In this document: one piece after another, positions 11,475 to 25,600 of the stretch | How positions within the stretch are numbered: position 1 is the stretch's first letter | How the letters are laid out: the number at the start of each line of letters is the position of its first letter | Source: Sesamum alatum | Lineage: Eukaryota > Streptophyta > Magnoliopsida > Lamiales > Pedaliaceae | DNA length: 64,000 nucleotides | Reading direction: 5' to 3' | NCBI GenBank assembly: GCA_034509735.1 | Contig: JACGWO010000005.1 | Coordinates: 17,721,264-17,785,263 of the forward strand | Made by a program: the position numbers and the translations under genes | The notes under the pieces: model-generated | Seen by the model: the letters and a program-made list of their open reading frames with translations, nothing else | The model's database searches: none | Told to the model about the DNA's origin: nothing

Positions 11475-12742
11475 ATTGAGTATCAATATGATCACTATTC
11501 TATTCTTTAGTATTGGATACTAGTTGTTCATAACCTGTGAATGGTTCATAGGTGATGATAAGGAATATAAAGCTAAGACAGACGATCCTAAGGTCTAGCA
11601 ATGGCGAGACTGTTGCTGCAAAGACTAAGGACTAGTTAGGCTTAGTAGTGATCATTTTAAGATTGTGTCTGCGGGAATTATGTAACCTAGCATGATCAAA
11701 ATATGTTCCGTTAATTGTTGGACAATTTTGGATACAATAATTTGATCAATAAAATTACTTTAATTTGACAAAGAATGGAGATTCTTGTCTGCTAGGTTTC
11801 GTACATAAACACTTGACACTGTCCCATAATTGGATTATAAGTACTCAAAACAAATGACTAAAAATGGATACAATCAAGATGAACTTACGGATTTGGCATC
11901 CATGGCTAGGTTAGTTTCCTTTAGTTAAGGATGAGGAAGTTGGAAGATTCAAAGAGTCTAGCAATAGATGATTTGGATCTGCTTGCAAATCTTCTCTGAG
12001 AAGGAAAAGACTAAATAGCCATTTTGTTAGACAAAGTGGGCCTGCCGATAGTCTATTGGATTGGATCTAAAATGACTTCTACAGATTACTAAATACACAG
12101 GACCAGAAGAGGGTTCAGAAGTCTAAGAACCTTTGGTAGGTTTGGGGAATTAAACTTGGAGTGGTGAACCAAACTGGTCACCTTTCGATTGGATCGAGAG
12201 GGTGTATATTTAGTGGGAGTGCCAATAGCCTATTGGATTGGATCCAAAAAGGATATCTGTAAGGTTGTTGAATACACAAGACTAAAAGAGGATTCACAAG
12301 TCTAAGAACCTTTGGTAGGTTCGGGGTATTAGACTTGGAGTGGTGAATTAATTTGGTTACCTTTTGATTAGATCAAATGGACGAGTATTCAGTGGGAGTT
12401 CTCGAATATCCGAATGAGAATGGAATTCTCAATTAGTGAAATTCTTCTTGAAACAACCATGGTTGGATGGTCTCTGATAAAGGAGAAAACGGACCCTGTT
12501 TGACCTAGTTCGCTCGGTATTTCACTGAAGTTGAAAGTTGCCAGGTTGAGAAACATGCACTTTCTTAAAGTCATGATCTAGTTACCATATAGGATATGGT
12601 TTGAAAAGCCTGTATCCTACAAAGTTCTTGAGTATGTGGGATGGTTCTACATACGTCAAGGGACTAGTAGGAAGACAGACTAGATTCGGTGTCTGGTTTG
12701 TGCAGGTCTAGTGCAAAATAACGCAAACATCAGGTTATCTCC
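11475..12742 (+). pseudogene. RT-I pol remnant, left part (PR-integrase)
   Basis: Only short matches to the protease-integrase part of the family are readable, in all frames. Examples are WHPWLG* (GxLGHIS region, near 11900), SKSLAIDDLD (near 11960), and RFVCAG (C-terminal integrase, near 12700). About 60 bp encoding the FITFTDDHSRYGYVYLM segment in RT-III is missing at about 12114. A 177-bp stretch is tandemly duplicated (copies from about 12053 and 12230). The reading at 12470-12483 (GGTCTCTGATAAAGG) breaks the catalytic Glu of NGVSERRN. RT-II interrupts at 12743. Confidence 0.75.
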
Positions 12743-14976
12743 TGTTAGAATAAGTGACCAGAAAGCCAATAGGTTTTGGCAATTTGTAACCTATTATACA
12801 ACTCGATGTAAATGTAATATTATTATATGATGAATAAAATGAGTATTTGTCACTTCTGGTGCTTACTTTGTTGCGCTCATTTCACATTTGTTAAAACGGT
12901 GTTTAACTTATATCGCAACAAAGCCCACAGACCATGGATAACAACTCGTGCAGTTGGGCCACACATTGGATGGTGGTCATGAAACCAACTGATTAAGAGT
13001 TGGGTCTGAAATGTTCCAAGTCGAGGACCTCGAGTCAGGGCATCGAGATTCCTATTGAGACTTGCGTCAAGAGTCGTGTTCATTGGATGAGTGCCGTGTT
13101 TCATCGGCGACAGGCATGGGACACCTACACGATCTTGATGGGTTGGTCGACTGGGGTCGAGTCGACTGGACCGACTCTCGGGGATCATCATATGGAAGCC
13201 TTGGAGGCTTGGTCAGTATGATTGGTTTTTTCCCGATTCCGATAGTATGGGAGTAATCCTCAGACTTAAGGGATCATGGCAGTTGCGTGCACATGACGAC
13301 TGTATCTTGGATCTGGCGAGAGGTAATCATTTTGTAAGATGATTATCATAAGCCTTTTCCAGTGCAATCGAAATGTGTAGCAAGGACGGTGGATTCCGAG
13401 AAGAGGATCCGTCCCCTGTCAGTATGTGACAGAGGTATCTCCTATGCACTCGGAGACACGTTCATGCTGTTTAAAGCTGTGGCCACAGTGGTTGGTCGAA
13501 CAGGGAATGGTTTTCCTGTGTTGACGCAATGAAGCATACGTTGTCTCGAGTATTAAGATAGATGCCTAGTCAAGGATGGGAACCGATGCCCAATTCCATA
13601 CCCTAGACTAAGGCCGGGAGACGGTAGACGGAAGGATCGTACCCGTACAGAATCAACGCCTAAATGTTCACACCAATTCACCTAGTCTCTAGTGCCATGG
13701 ACCGTTGCTAGACGGCCACCCATGGTAACGGGCCCTTGTGGGACATGGGCCTAAGTCTAGCTGAGGGTGAACCTAAAGGGTCACACACAAATCACCGAGC
13801 AGGTTGAGAGATCGACTTGGAGGCAATCTCGAAGGATAAATAAGTAATTGGATTACTTAAGGGAAAGTCCATTGGATGGACGGGCCGATATTGTATTTGG
13901 CCTTCATTTAATCGGTAAATTGGATTTTCGATTAAATATGAAAAGTTGAAACATTGGATCTTTTAATTGGATTAAAAGATCAACAGGAATAATTTAAATG
14001 GACATTAAATTATATTTAATGTTGGGTTCGTCGTAATTGGATTACGATAAAATCCGGTTCGTTAAATTTTACCCGAGAGGAGAAATAATTCCTATTTTGG
14101 AATAGGAAGAAGTTGGACTTCTTCCCTGAATTAAACATGGCCGAGATGTTCCCTTGGAGGAAGCAAAATCAGCCATGTTTCATGCTAGGTGGTATGTTGA
14201 CTTATCTCTTTTGGAAAGAGACAAATCAACTCCAATCAAGCTCTTCCCTTTTGGTATAATTTGGTCATACCATAAATTTTGGTAGGCTTGATTGAAGAAT
14301 TGATGGTGATTGAATGGAATAAATCTAGACATCCTTGGATGAACCTAGACACATTCCAATAACCACATTAATTATGTATATATATTAGAATATACAACAC
14401 CAAGCATAAGGGATTCATTATTCATCTTTTTTTAGGAAAAAGAGAAGACAAAAATTCACTCTCCTCTCCCTCTCAACTCTCGGTTTTCACTCCCCTCTCT
14501 ACTAGTGTTCTTTCACTTAATTTTGAATCAAGAAGAAGAGAACAAAGTAGGTTTAAGAGTACACTAATCCATAGTGTTCTTCTCTTAAACCGATTCCTTC
14601 TTAAACCCGTTCTTTTCTAGCAAGAAGAACGTGCGTTTATTCCGGTGTGGTGTGGATCACCTTTGGAGAATCCATACGTTTTGTATTTCGTGAGCATTCC
14701 GGAGAAGGAAGAACGCAAGTAGCCTGGAGCACACGCTAAACAATCAAAGATAACGGTTTAACTACGCGTTGATTGATTTAATATATATCTATGATCTATG
14801 TGTTTAAATATATATTTATAATATTTACGCATCCTACATCGAACGCCTGGTCGAGCACCCAAGGGTACACCCCTTGCAATTAGTTTATTTAAATTAGATT
14901 TCAATTAACGCATATTTCTCGCTTTCTCGCTTTCTCGCTTCCGCTCGCGCTCCCGGGTGGATCCGCTTGTCCTTCA
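12743..14976 (+). repeat. RT-II 5' LTR
   Basis: Starts TGTTAGAATAAGTGACCAG, ends GCTTGTCCTTCA; 2,234 bp. Conserved U3 hairpin block at 13682-13731. Pyrimidine-rich tract near 14457-14510 after a TATATATA run (14376-14383). The segment 14710-14790 is missing from the 3' copy. Confidence 0.92.
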
Positions 14977-14978
14977 AG

Positions 14979-14991
14979 TGGTATCAGAGCC
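14979..14991 (+). promoter_or_regulatory. RT-II primer-binding site
   Basis: TGGTATCAGAGCC, a perfect plant initiator-Met-tRNA PBS, two bases after the LTR. Confidence 0.93.
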
Positions 14992-16726
14992 ATTAGATGT
15001 AAGGGGCATAGATCTATGTGCTTGGCATGATCTACTTGCTTTTATGGCTTTATTGGCATGTTGATTATATATAAATCTATGAATAATATGATAATTCAAT
15101 TGTTCAAATTTGATGGACTTTAGCATTCTTATTTTTATTAGATTGGATCTAAATTGCATGCTTATTTTCAGAAAAAATGTTACCGTTATTGTGCTGAAAA
15201 AGGATGTTGAATAAAAAAGAAAAAATTGGGATCAGACGGCAGCGGCCGCGCTCAGGGGGGCGCCTGCGCGCGCAGGTTTGCTGCCCTGTGCGCGCGGCTG
15301 GCCGGCCGGCTGGGCCGTTTTGTGCCGTTTTTTCGACGTTTTCCGGAAAATTTGATTTTCTGTATTTTTTGCACAATATTCTGAAAATATGTTAATTTTG
15401 CATTTTTGATTTTGGAATGATTGGATTATTCCTTGAATTAAATATGCTTAATTAATTTGGGATTGATACATGCATTGGATGCATTGTTTAAAATATCCAT
15501 TAAATTTGAAATTTGACTTTTGCATATTATTTGTATGTTTATGCTTTTGTGATATTGGACATCACTTGGGTATTTGGAATATACATTGGTTTTATGCATG
15601 GTTATTTGGAATAATTATGTTATGTGTGTTGATGGAATCAACATGGGATGATCACAAGAGCTTTTATGGATGAATTTATGATCATTTATTTTCTGTTGGG
15701 TGGGGCCTGCGTGCCTCTTGTTTTTGGGACTATCATCTCCCGTATTTTTAGCCTCATGATGTTAAGGCTTGTTTTCTTTATTACCAATGTATTACTTTCA
15801 GTTGTAATGGGAGTAGATAGGATTGGTGAGGTTTTTAATTTTAACAAGCAATTAGAGTCGGAGACCCTAAGGAGAAACATCAAGGCGTGAAACAAGAAGC
15901 ACTTCAAGGCCCATTGGAATGACAATGGGTATATTATTATTGTAATAATTTAGGACACCCTAAACAGACCATAGACTCACTGCGGGCTCAGTGGGTCGCA
16001 TAAGTTGGGCTTGTGATCATCCTAACATGGGTATGCTATGTTTTATGCATGTGGGGTATTTATTTATCGCTTTAAATATTGGATATTTATGCATGCTAAA
16101 ACACCATATTGTGATGAGGTCTCGATCACACTCAAACTCTCATTTGGTTGGACGAAATTAAATATTAGGCCCAGAACGAACTTGAATCAAAATGGTATTT
16201 TGATCTGTCCGAGCCTTCCATCCACGGCAATGTGGTGAGGAAGCTACCACTAACCAAGTGTGGTCTCACGAGTCGTGGCACACTTGGACTAGGAGAAAGC
16301 TGCACAATTGTTGTGAACAAAAAGACTGCGCTCGCTGTTTCCCTGTCTCATGAGTCGTGGGGGGCGACAGTTTGAGGCATGATTTGGTTGATGGGTCGGG
16401 CCCAACACTGAGTAACATGGTTCACTTGGAGTCCTCGGAACCATGTGAATAGGTGAGGCAAAATATCTTGGGAATCTCATTGGATGAGAATGATATTGGA
16501 TATCTCCCACGAGGTCTTCTTCATGTGAATCGTAAAAGTGGGGCATGGAGATTACGCTTGTGGATCCCAAGCCACTAGGAAATGGTTTCCCGAAACTCTG
16601 CTTGAGAGTGGCGGACTTTCGTATAAATAGTGGGAGGGTTAAAGACTAAAAGAGCAAGTCTTCTACTTGAACAATAATATTACCATCATCCGCTAATTTC
16701 TGCTTTACATTTTCATTAATGTAGAT
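14992..16726 (+). other. RT-II untranslated leader with GC island
   Basis: A GC-rich island (about 15233-15335; GGCAGCGGCCGCGCTCAGG, GCGCGCAGG) is followed by CCGTTTTTTCGACG and GGAAAATTTGATTTTC, as in RT-I. Two near-palindromes lie 82 bp apart: CACGAGTCGTG (16267-16277) and CATGAGTCGTG (16349-16359). The block GGGAATCTCATTGG...GAATCGTAAAAG lies just upstream of gag. No conserved frame. Confidence 0.75.
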
Positions 16727-17600
16727 ATGTCTAAGAAACCATTAACCATGATTCTCAAGACTAACAAATTCAACGGAACAAACTACTCAGACTGGCTGAG
16801 AAACCTGAGGATTGTCCTCGGTTTCGAGAACCAAGGCTACGTCTTGGACGAGCCGCCACCGAGCGACTTACCGGAGGGGTCCACGCCTGAAGAACGTTTG
16901 ACGTTCGAGAAATGGCATGAGGACAACCGGAAAGTACGCAGTATCGTACTGGCTTCGATGTCTAACGACATCCAGAAGTAGTATGAGAGGCTGGACAACG
17001 TCTCCGCCATAATGCTCCGCATGAACGAGGTTTATGCGGTTCCGGATAGGCATATTAGATATGCCGCCACAAAAGCATTCTTTGGCACCAAGCTTGCTGA
17101 AGGAGCGTCTGTACAAAGTCATGGGGTCAAGATGCTCTCCCTAGTGGAGAAACTCGAGGACCTTAAAGTTGCGCTTAACAATGACACGTACATTGACGTG
17201 ATCCTCCAGTCGCTTCCTCCATCCTATGACCCGTTTGTTGTAAACTACAACATGAACGGACTTGAGAAGTCTATTCATGAGTTGATTAACATGCTGGTCC
17301 AATACACGGCAACGACCCACAAGTCAGCGCCGGCGGTATTGCTAGGAGCGGCTTCGACCTCCAAGGTGAATGGAAGGAGGGCCGGACGCTGGAAGAGGAA
17401 GAAGGGCAAAGGGAAGACGGTTGCGGCCCCTGCTCGCGCTCCGGGCGTCCTTGTTGCTCCGATTGGACCGAGCAAAGGGAAAGGGAAGGCCCGTGATTCT
17501 CAACAATCCAAGGCAAATGATGTCTGCATGCATTGCCAAGGGAAAGGGCATTGGAAGAGGGAGTGCCCACAACTCCTCTCCAACCCAGGTATGTTTGTGG
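16727..17600 (+). pseudogene. RT-II gag, one in-frame stop
   Basis: ATG at 16727 gives MSKKPLTMILKTNKFNGTNY with SDWLRNLRIVL, the plant copia Gag start (UBN2-like gag polypeptide). A single TAG at 16979-16981 (after SNDIQK) is the only break. The frame then continues through YERLDNV, RHIRYAATKAFFGTK, a DVILQSLPPSYDPFVVNYNM block and a Lys/Arg-rich linker. The intact zinc knuckle is CMHCQGKGHWKREC (C-x2-C-x4-H-x4-C, about 17524-17565). Gag forms the virus-like particle and the knuckle binds the RNA. The fusion to protease continues in the same frame. Confidence 0.88.
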
Positions 17601-20294
17601 TTGAAGTAAATATGATTACTAATGTTGCTTCATGGGTATTAGATACCGGGTGTGGTGCTCACATCTGCAATGATTTGCAGGCACTGCAAAGAAGCAGAAG
17701 GCTAACCAAGGATGAGATGATCCTGAGGCTAGGCGATGGCAAGTCCGTTGTTGCGGAGGCCGTAGGATCACTAGAGTTAGCCATTAGTAGTCATGTTAGG
17801 ATTGTACTGAACGACTGTTTCTATGTACCTAACATGATTAAAAACATTGTTTCCATCCCTGTCCTTGATAAGGAGGGATATGAATTTACCATCAATAAAA
17901 ACGATTTTTTCATTGTTAAAGATGGTATTTCTCATCTGCTTGGTACATTGGTCAACGGTCTGTACATACTTCAACAGTCTAATTGGATTATGACTGCAGA
18001 ACACAAACGAAAATGCGATGATCATAATAACGCGCAGATATGGCATGCGAGGTTAGGTCATATCTCTAAAGATAGGATAAGAAGGTTGGTGGATTCAAAG
18101 AGTCTAGAAATAGACGATTTTGACAACCTACCGACCTGCGAATCCTGTCTGAAGGAAAATATGACCAAGAAACCCTTTGTTGGACAAAAGTACGCTAGCC
18201 AGTGGTCTGTTGGATTTGATTCATACGGATGTCTGTGGCCCACTAAATACTCAGGCTAGAAGTGGGTACTCGTACTTCATAACCTTCACCGATGATCACT
18301 CACGGTATGATTTTGTTTACCTGATGAGGTACAAGTCTGAAGCCTTTGGAAGGTTTAAGGAATACAGACTTGAAGTAGAGAACCAAATCGGTCGAAAGAT
18401 CAAAGTCCTTCGGTCGGACCGAGGTGGAGCGTATTTGAGTGGTGAGTTTACTGATTATCTAAAAGAGAATGGGATTCTCTCAGTGGACCCCTCTTGGAAC
18501 ACCACAGCTTAATGGTGTGTCTGAAAGGAGGAATCGGACCTTGTTGGACATGGTCCGATCCGTGATGAGTTTTACCGAACTCCCCCTTTCCTTCTAGGGA
18601 TACGCTCTTGAGACGGCGGCCAAAGTTTTGAACTTGGCGCCATCTAAAAAGGTATCCCAAACGCCATATGAGGTATGGCATGGCAAGCCTGCCTCCTACA
18701 AATACTTGAAAGTGTGGGCTTGCCCCGCATATGTCAAGAGATTAGTGGGAGATAAATTGGACTCAAGCTCTAGTTTATGCAGGTTCATCGGCTATCCGAA
18801 AGAAACTGCAGGGTATTATTTCTATGATCCCTCCGAGCAAAAGGTTTTTGTCTCGCGAAACGCAGTGCTCTTGGAAAAGGGTTTTCCATCGGATAGTCGA
18901 CACGATGAGGTGCTCCTTGAGGAATCAAGTGAGGTACCCCATGAGGCGGCAGTGACATCTGAGCGAGTAGTTCCCACTGATATTGTTTCCAGTCCTTCGT
19001 AGGTCGGCCAGAGTATCCCATGCACCTGATAGGTATGGATTTCTGGGCCAGATCAGTCAGTTGGATAATGATCCAAAGACATACGGAGAAGCAATGTCGG
19101 ACATCGATTCGGACAAGTGGCTTGAGGCCATAAAATTTGAGATGGACTTGATGGGTACAAACAAGGTTTGGACCCTAGTAGACTCACCCAAAGGGGTAAA
19201 ACCCGTAGGGTGTAAATGGGTCTACAAACGTAAGCTTGGAGCTGATGGGGAGGTTACAACCTTCAAAGTCAGGCTTGTGGCGAAAGGTTACACTCAGCGA
19301 CTCGGGGTTGATTTTGAGGAAACCTACTCGCCCATAGCAATGGCTAAGTCTATTCGGATACTGCTTGCCATAGCAGCATGGTATAACTATGAAATATGGC
19401 AGATGGACATGAAAACGGCCTTCCTCAACGGTTTCGTAGAGGAAGAGATCTATATGGATTAACCGGAAGGTTTCACAACTGTTGGAGAAGAGCAGAAGGT
19501 CTGCCGTCTCCAAAGGTCCATCTATGGCCTCAAACAAGCTTCCCGAAGCTGGAACATATGATTTGATGAAGTCATACGGGGATATGATTTCATCAAGAAT
19601 GAATCCGATCCTTGTGTATACAAGAAGATCAGTGGGAGCTCAGTTGCGTTTCTAGTGCTCTACGTGGATGACATCTTGCTCATTGGGAATGATGCTAAAG
19701 ATGTTGGGTACCACTAAAGCTTGGTTGTCAACACAATTCTCCATGAAGGATATGGGCGAGGCATCCTACATCCTTGGCATCAAGATCTACAGGGATAGAT
19801 CTAGAAGGATGTTAGGAATGGCCCAGTCCTCGTATATTGAGAAAGTCTTGAAGAGATTCAAGATGGAGAACTCAAAACGAGGATTCCTTCCTATGAGGCA
19901 TGGAATTAAGTTATCCAAGAAGCAGTCTCCTAAGACTGATGAGGAGCTTAAACGGATGTTCGACATCCCCTATGCTTCAGCCGTAGGCAGCATACAGTAT
20001 GTTGTTCAGTGCACTAGACCTGATGTGGCTTTCGCTTTGAGCGTAACAAGTCGATATCAGTCGTGTGCCGGGGAGGCACACTGGAGTGCAGTCAAGACTA
20101 TCCTGAAGTACCTAAAAAGGACTAAGGACATGTTCTTGATCTACGGCGGTGGAGAGTTGATACTGGAAGGCTATAGCGACGCTAGCTTCCAGTCGGATGA
20201 CGATGATGCCAAGTCTCAGTATGGTTTTGTATTTAGACTAAATGGTGGTGTGGTTACTTGGAAGAGTTCCAAGTAGGCTACCACGGCGGACTCC
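17601..20294 (+). pseudogene. RT-II pol: protease, integrase, RT, start of RNase H
   Basis: In the gag frame: protease VLDTGCGAHIC (aspartic DTG, near 17636), then the integrase HHCC finger HARLGHIS...CESC (18040-18155). A frameshift near 18190 leads into DLIHTDVCGP and SYFITFTDDHSRYDFVYLM, then LRSDRGGAYLSGEF, where the usual GGEY has Ala for Glu. Another shift precedes QTPYEVWHGKPASYKYLKVW (18655-18715). RT has KLGADGEVTTFKVRLVAKGY, WQMDMKTAFLNG and YVDD (19661-19672). Breaks include TAA at 19460-19462 (Gln in relatives) and shifts near 19000 and 19690. RNase H begins (GYSDASFQSDDDDAKS) and ends at TAG 20274-20276, shortly before the RT-III insertion. The rest lies at 40894-41246. Confidence 0.88.
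20290..20294. repeat. Target-site duplication of RT-III (left)
   Basis: ACTCC directly before the RT-III 5' LTR; the same five bases lie at 40889-40893 right after its 3' LTR. Confidence 0.9.
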
Positions 20295-20346
20295 TGTTAG
20301 AATAGGTGACCATGTAGCCAATCTTGGCGGGTAAAATGTAACCTAT

Positions 20347-22591
20347 TGAAAGAATCGGGTACGGCCCGGGAACGCAACGGAAGCGTAAAAACATAAATTT
20401 AAGACATAATTTAAATCGGATTCAAAGGGGTGTTCCCTTTGAAGTTCCCGGGCGTTCGGTGTTTGTCAAAGCATAAACAACAAAATAAAACATGCTGGAC
20501 ATGTGGCTTAAAAGGAGAAGAAGAAAGTTTATACAAAATGTAAAAGGAAACCAACCTTTGTTCGTTTATGTAGAACGGGTTCGTGCGTTGTTCCTTTCTT
20601 TTCTTTCTTCGTTCGTCCACTTGAGAGCTCAACGTAGAACTCCTTGAATGCGTTCCACACCACACTATGGATTTATTTCTACTCTATTGCTAGATAGAAA
20701 TTAGAAACAAAGAAGAAGAAACAATTCCAAAGAAAGCACTATCGATTAGTGTACCTTGGAATGTTTTTGTTCAATCTTCTCTAAGAAGTATTAACACTAA
20801 AAGAGAGAATTTTGAGAGAGTATTTGGCTAAAAAACTCCAGCAAAAAATGAAGCAAGTTAAATGAATTGTGTCTGGCAAAGTAGTTTTGTGTATGTAGAA
20901 TGTAGTGTTCAAAAAACCACCTACATAAGTAACCTCCAAGGCAACTTCCACATACACACACTTCTAGCACATCCACTACACATGATAGCATGAGAAAACC
21001 ACCCACAAAACAGCAAATTTTCGTGCTCATCATGTTCATATGTGGAAGAGTTGAAACTCCTCCTTAACTAGCTTCAACTTGCATGAAAAAATGGATTTGG
21101 ACCTTCATGGTTTTTGGACTTGTATTTAATCAAATTAAATAAAGTCCAAACATGTATCCATTGGGCATTAATTAATCTAATTAATTTCAATCCAATTGAA
21201 TCCCAATTATTTTATTTAATCCAATTAAAATGAACATAAGTCCAAATTAAGAATAATTGATCCAATCAACTATTCTAGCCAAAACCCAATAAATTAATCT
21301 AATTAATTTAAAGGTCCTTAGTCCAAAACAATTAACTAATCCAATTAATTAATTCTTGGACCATCCATCAAATGGATTTCTAAATAAATGATCCAATCAT
21401 TTATTTTCTCTCTTGAATAAATTTAATCCGAATAAATTTATTCGCTTCTTCTAGAATTAATTCCAAATTAACTCCGCCAAATCCAAAGTGATTTGTGTGT
21501 GACTCATTAGGTTCACCCTCAGCTAGACATGGGCTTGTGTCCAACACAATTGATCAATTAAATCCAATTTAATTAATTATTTTTCCGATTAACCATTAAT
21601 CAGAAAAACGCCCGTCACCATGGGTGGCCGTCTAGCAACGGTCCATGGCACTAGAGACTAGGTGAATGTTGGCGTGAACATTTAGGCTCCCGAGTTCCAT
21701 ACGAGTATGGTCCTTCCATCATCCGTCTCCCGGTTTAAGTCTAGGGTATGGAATTGGGCGTCGGTTCCCATCCTGGACTAGACAACTATGCTCAGTAACT
21801 CGAGGCACGTTTACTCTATCGATCGACGTAGGAACCCATTCCCTACTCGACCAATCGCTGTGGCGACAGACTTATAAGAGTTTAAACTGTCTCAGAGCGC
21901 ATAGGAGACTCGACTGTCATATACTGACAGGTGACGGATCCTATCTTGGAATCCACCGTTCTCAATACATATTCCGACTGCACTGTATAAGGCTTATGAT
22001 GAACGTATCCCAGATACTGACATCTCTTGCCAGATGCTAGATACAACCATCATATGCATGTGACTGCCATGATTCCTCAAGTCCGAGGACTAATCTCGTA
22101 CTATCGGAGCCGGGAATGCCAGTCATACCGACCAAGCCTCCAAGGCTTCCATATGACGATGCCTGCGAGTCAGTTCAGTCAGTTGACATCCTTGTGAACT
22201 AACCCACTAATAATGCATAGACGTCCAACGTCTGTCGCCGATGAAACACGACACTCATCTAATGAATGCAATCATTAGTGCAAGTCTGTATAGGACTCTT
22301 GATGTCCTGTCTCAAGGTCCTCGACTTGGAACATTTCAGACCTAACCCTTAGAAGTTAGTTTCATAGCTGCCATCCAATGCGCAGCCCAACTACATTGGT
22401 TGTTCGTTTGGCCTGTGGGATTTGTTGTGATGTTAAATGGAATAAACATAAATAGCGAGCACAACAAATGGACTTGCCAAACATGAATACTCACTTTATT
22501 CATATAAGAATATTACAATTACAATGACATTGTCAGAAATAGAATACATCAAGACCAATCTAATAGGCTTTCCGGTCACCCTATTCTAACA
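20347..22591 (-). repeat. RT-IV 3' LTR
   Basis: On the minus strand it starts TGTTAGAATAGGGTGACCGG and ends GTACCCGATTCTTTCA. The conserved U3 hairpin block lies at 21610-21661 (inverse). The 3' third differs from the RT-I and RT-II LTRs but matches that of RT-VII. Confidence 0.94.
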
Positions 22592-22606
22592 ATCTCCCAC
22601 TTGACC
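22592..22606 (-). promoter_or_regulatory. RT-IV polypurine tract
   Basis: Minus strand GTCAAGTGGGAGAT directly before the 3' LTR. The same AAGTGGGAGAT precedes the 3' LTRs of RT-I, RT-II, RT-III, RT-VI and RT-VII. It primes plus-strand DNA synthesis in this class. Confidence 0.85.
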
Positions 22607-25600
22607 CTAAAACCAATCACTCATGACCCTCAAACCCATCTTCCCAAGATGTTGAGTATGAGCAACCTGCGACATTGGCTTGGTCAGTGGATCTGCCGTA
22701 TTTTCTGCCGATGTGACTCGGTCCATCCGAACGTCACCTCTTCCCACCATCTCTCTAAGCAGATGGTAGCGTCTAAGAATGTGTTTGGATCGGTGATGAG
22801 ATCTCGATTCCTTCGCTTGCGCTATAGCCCCGTTGTTATCACAGAAGATAACTATTGGCTCGGCAATGCTAGGCACTACACCCAACTCTTGGATGTAGTT
22901 TTTCATCCAAACCGCCTCCTTAGCTGCTTCCGAAGCCGCTATGTACTCATCTTCAGTGGTGGAATCAGCTGTAGTATGCTGCTTGGAACTTTTCCAAGCC
23001 ACCACACCACCATTCAGCCTGAATACAAACCCAGATTGAGACTTGGCATCATCCTCATCAGACTGGAAGCTAGCATCGCTGTAGCCTTCCAGAATCAACT
23101 CTCCACCACCGTAAACCAAGAACATATCTTTAGTCCTTCTCAGGTACTTAAGAATGGTCTTGACTGCAGTCCAGTGAGCCTCACCGGCACAAGCCTGATA
23201 TCTGCTCGTAACGCTCAAAGCGAAAGCAATATCGGGCCTTGTGCACTGCACAGCATACTGTATGCTGCCTACGGTGAAGCATAGGGGATGTCCAACATCC
23301 TTCTAACTTCCTCATCAGTCTTAGGAGACTGCTTCTTGGACAGTTTAACCCCATGCCTCATAGGAAGGAATCCTCGTTTGGAGTTTTCCATCTTGAATCT
23401 CTTCAAGACTTTCTCAACATACGAGGTTTGGGTCATTCCTAACATCCTTTTAGATCTATCCCGGATAATCTTGATGCCTAGGATGTAGGAAGCATCACCC
23501 AAATCCTTCATGGAGAATTGTGTGGACAACCATGCTTTAGTGTCACCTAACATCTTTACATCATTCCCAATGAGTAAGATGTCGTCCACATAAAGCACTA
23601 GGAACGCAACTGAGCTCCCACTGACCTTCTTGTATACACAAGGGTCAAACTCGTTCTTGATGAAATCATAACCCCGTATGACTTCATCAAAACGGATATT
23701 CCAACTTCGTGAAGCTTGTTTGAGACCATAGATGGACCTTTGGAGATGGCAGACCTTCTGCTCTTCCCCAACAGATGTGAAACCCTCCGGCTGATCCATA
23801 TAGATCTCTTCCTCAACAAATCCATTAAGGAAGGCCGTTTTTCACGTCCATCTGCCATATTTCATAGTCATACCATGCAGCTACGGCAAGCATAATCCGA
23901 ATGCACTTAGCCATGGCTACGGGCGAATAGGTTTCCTCAAAATGGACCCCAGGCCGCTGAGTATAACGTTTTGCCACAAGCCTGGCCTTGAAGGTAGTCA
24001 CCTCCCCGTCAGCTCCAAGCTTACGTTTGTAGACCCATTTACACCCGACGGGCTTGACACCCTTGGGTGGATCTACTAAGGTCCAAACCTTGTTTGAACT
24101 CATAGAGTCCATTTCGGATTTCATGGCCTCAACCCATTTTCCGGAATCAATGTCCGACATTGCTTCTCCGTAGGTCTTTGGATCATTGTCCAACTGACCG
24201 GTCACACCCAGAAACCCATACCTATCAGGTTGATGGGAAACTCTAGTCGACCTTCGGATGACAGGAATATCGTCAGTGGGAACTACAGGTGCAGATGATG
24301 TCGTTGCATCCGTTTGAGGTATTGCCTCACTTGATTCGTCAAGGAGCAATTCCTCACGACGGGTATCCGTTGGAAAACCCTTTTCCAGGAACACTGCGTT
24401 TTCTCGAGATAAAAAACCTTTTGCTCGGAAGGATCATAAAAATAATACCCCGCAGTTTCCTTAGGATAACCCACGAACCTGCACAAACTAGACCTGGAGT
24501 CCAGTTTGTCTCCCACTAGTCTCTTGACGTATGCAGGGCTACCCCACACTCTCAAGTACTTGTAGGAAGCAGGCTTGCCATGCCATATCTGATATGGCGT
24601 CTGGGCCACAGTCTTAGAAGGCGCAATGTTTAACAACTTGGCTGCCGTCTCAAGAGCATAACCCCAGAAGGATAAGGGCAGTTCAGTAAAACTCATCATG
24701 GATCGAACCATGTCCAACAAGGTTCGATTCCTCCTTTCAGAGATGCCGTTCAGTTGTGGCGTTCCGGGAGGAGTCCACTGAGAGAGAATCCCATTCTCTT
24801 TTTAAGTAATCCAAGAATTCCCCACTCAAATACTCACCACCTCGGTCCGACCGAAGGGCTTTAATTTTGCGACCAGTTTGGTTTTCAACTTCAAGCCTGA
24901 ACTCTTTAAACCTTCCAAAGGCCTCAGACTTGTACCTCATAAGGTAAACATAACCATACCGTGAGTGGTCATCGGTAAAAGTTATGAAGTAAGAAAACCC
25001 TCCTCTGGCCTGTGTACTTAGTGGCCCACAGACATCTGAATGGATCAAATCCAATAGACCACTGGCAAGCATGCTTTGTCCAACAAAGGGCTTCTTGGTC
25101 ATTTTCCCCTTTTAGACAAGACTCGCAGGCCGGTGATGGTCCAAATCATCTATTTCTAGACTCTTTGAGTCCACCAACCTCCTAATCCTGTCTTGAGAGA
25201 TGTGACCTAGCCTTGCATGCCAAATCTGTGCGTTTTCTTGATTATCCATTTTCCGTTTGTTTTGAGTAGTCATGATCAAATCACGCTGTTGAAGAATATA
25301 AAGACCATTATGAAGTTTACCTAGCAGATGTGAAGAACCATTCTTCATCAAATAAAAATAATTTTTATTCATCATGAAATCAAAACCAGCATTGTCCAAC
25401 AACGGTATTGAAATGATATTCTTGATCATGCTAGGTACATAATAGCAATATTTTAATTCTATCCTAACTTGATCACTAACAACTAAGTGGACTAGACCTA
25501 CAGCTTCAGCAGCAATAGCCTTGCCATCACCAAGCCTCAGCACGACCTCGTCCCTACTTAGCTTTCTGCTTCTTTCCAGCACCTGCAAATCATTGCAGAT

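Noticed and set aside
22601..23284. 227-codon plus-strand frame over RT-IV RNase H
   Set aside because: It is the mirror of the well-supported minus-strand RNase H; its sequence has no domain of its own.
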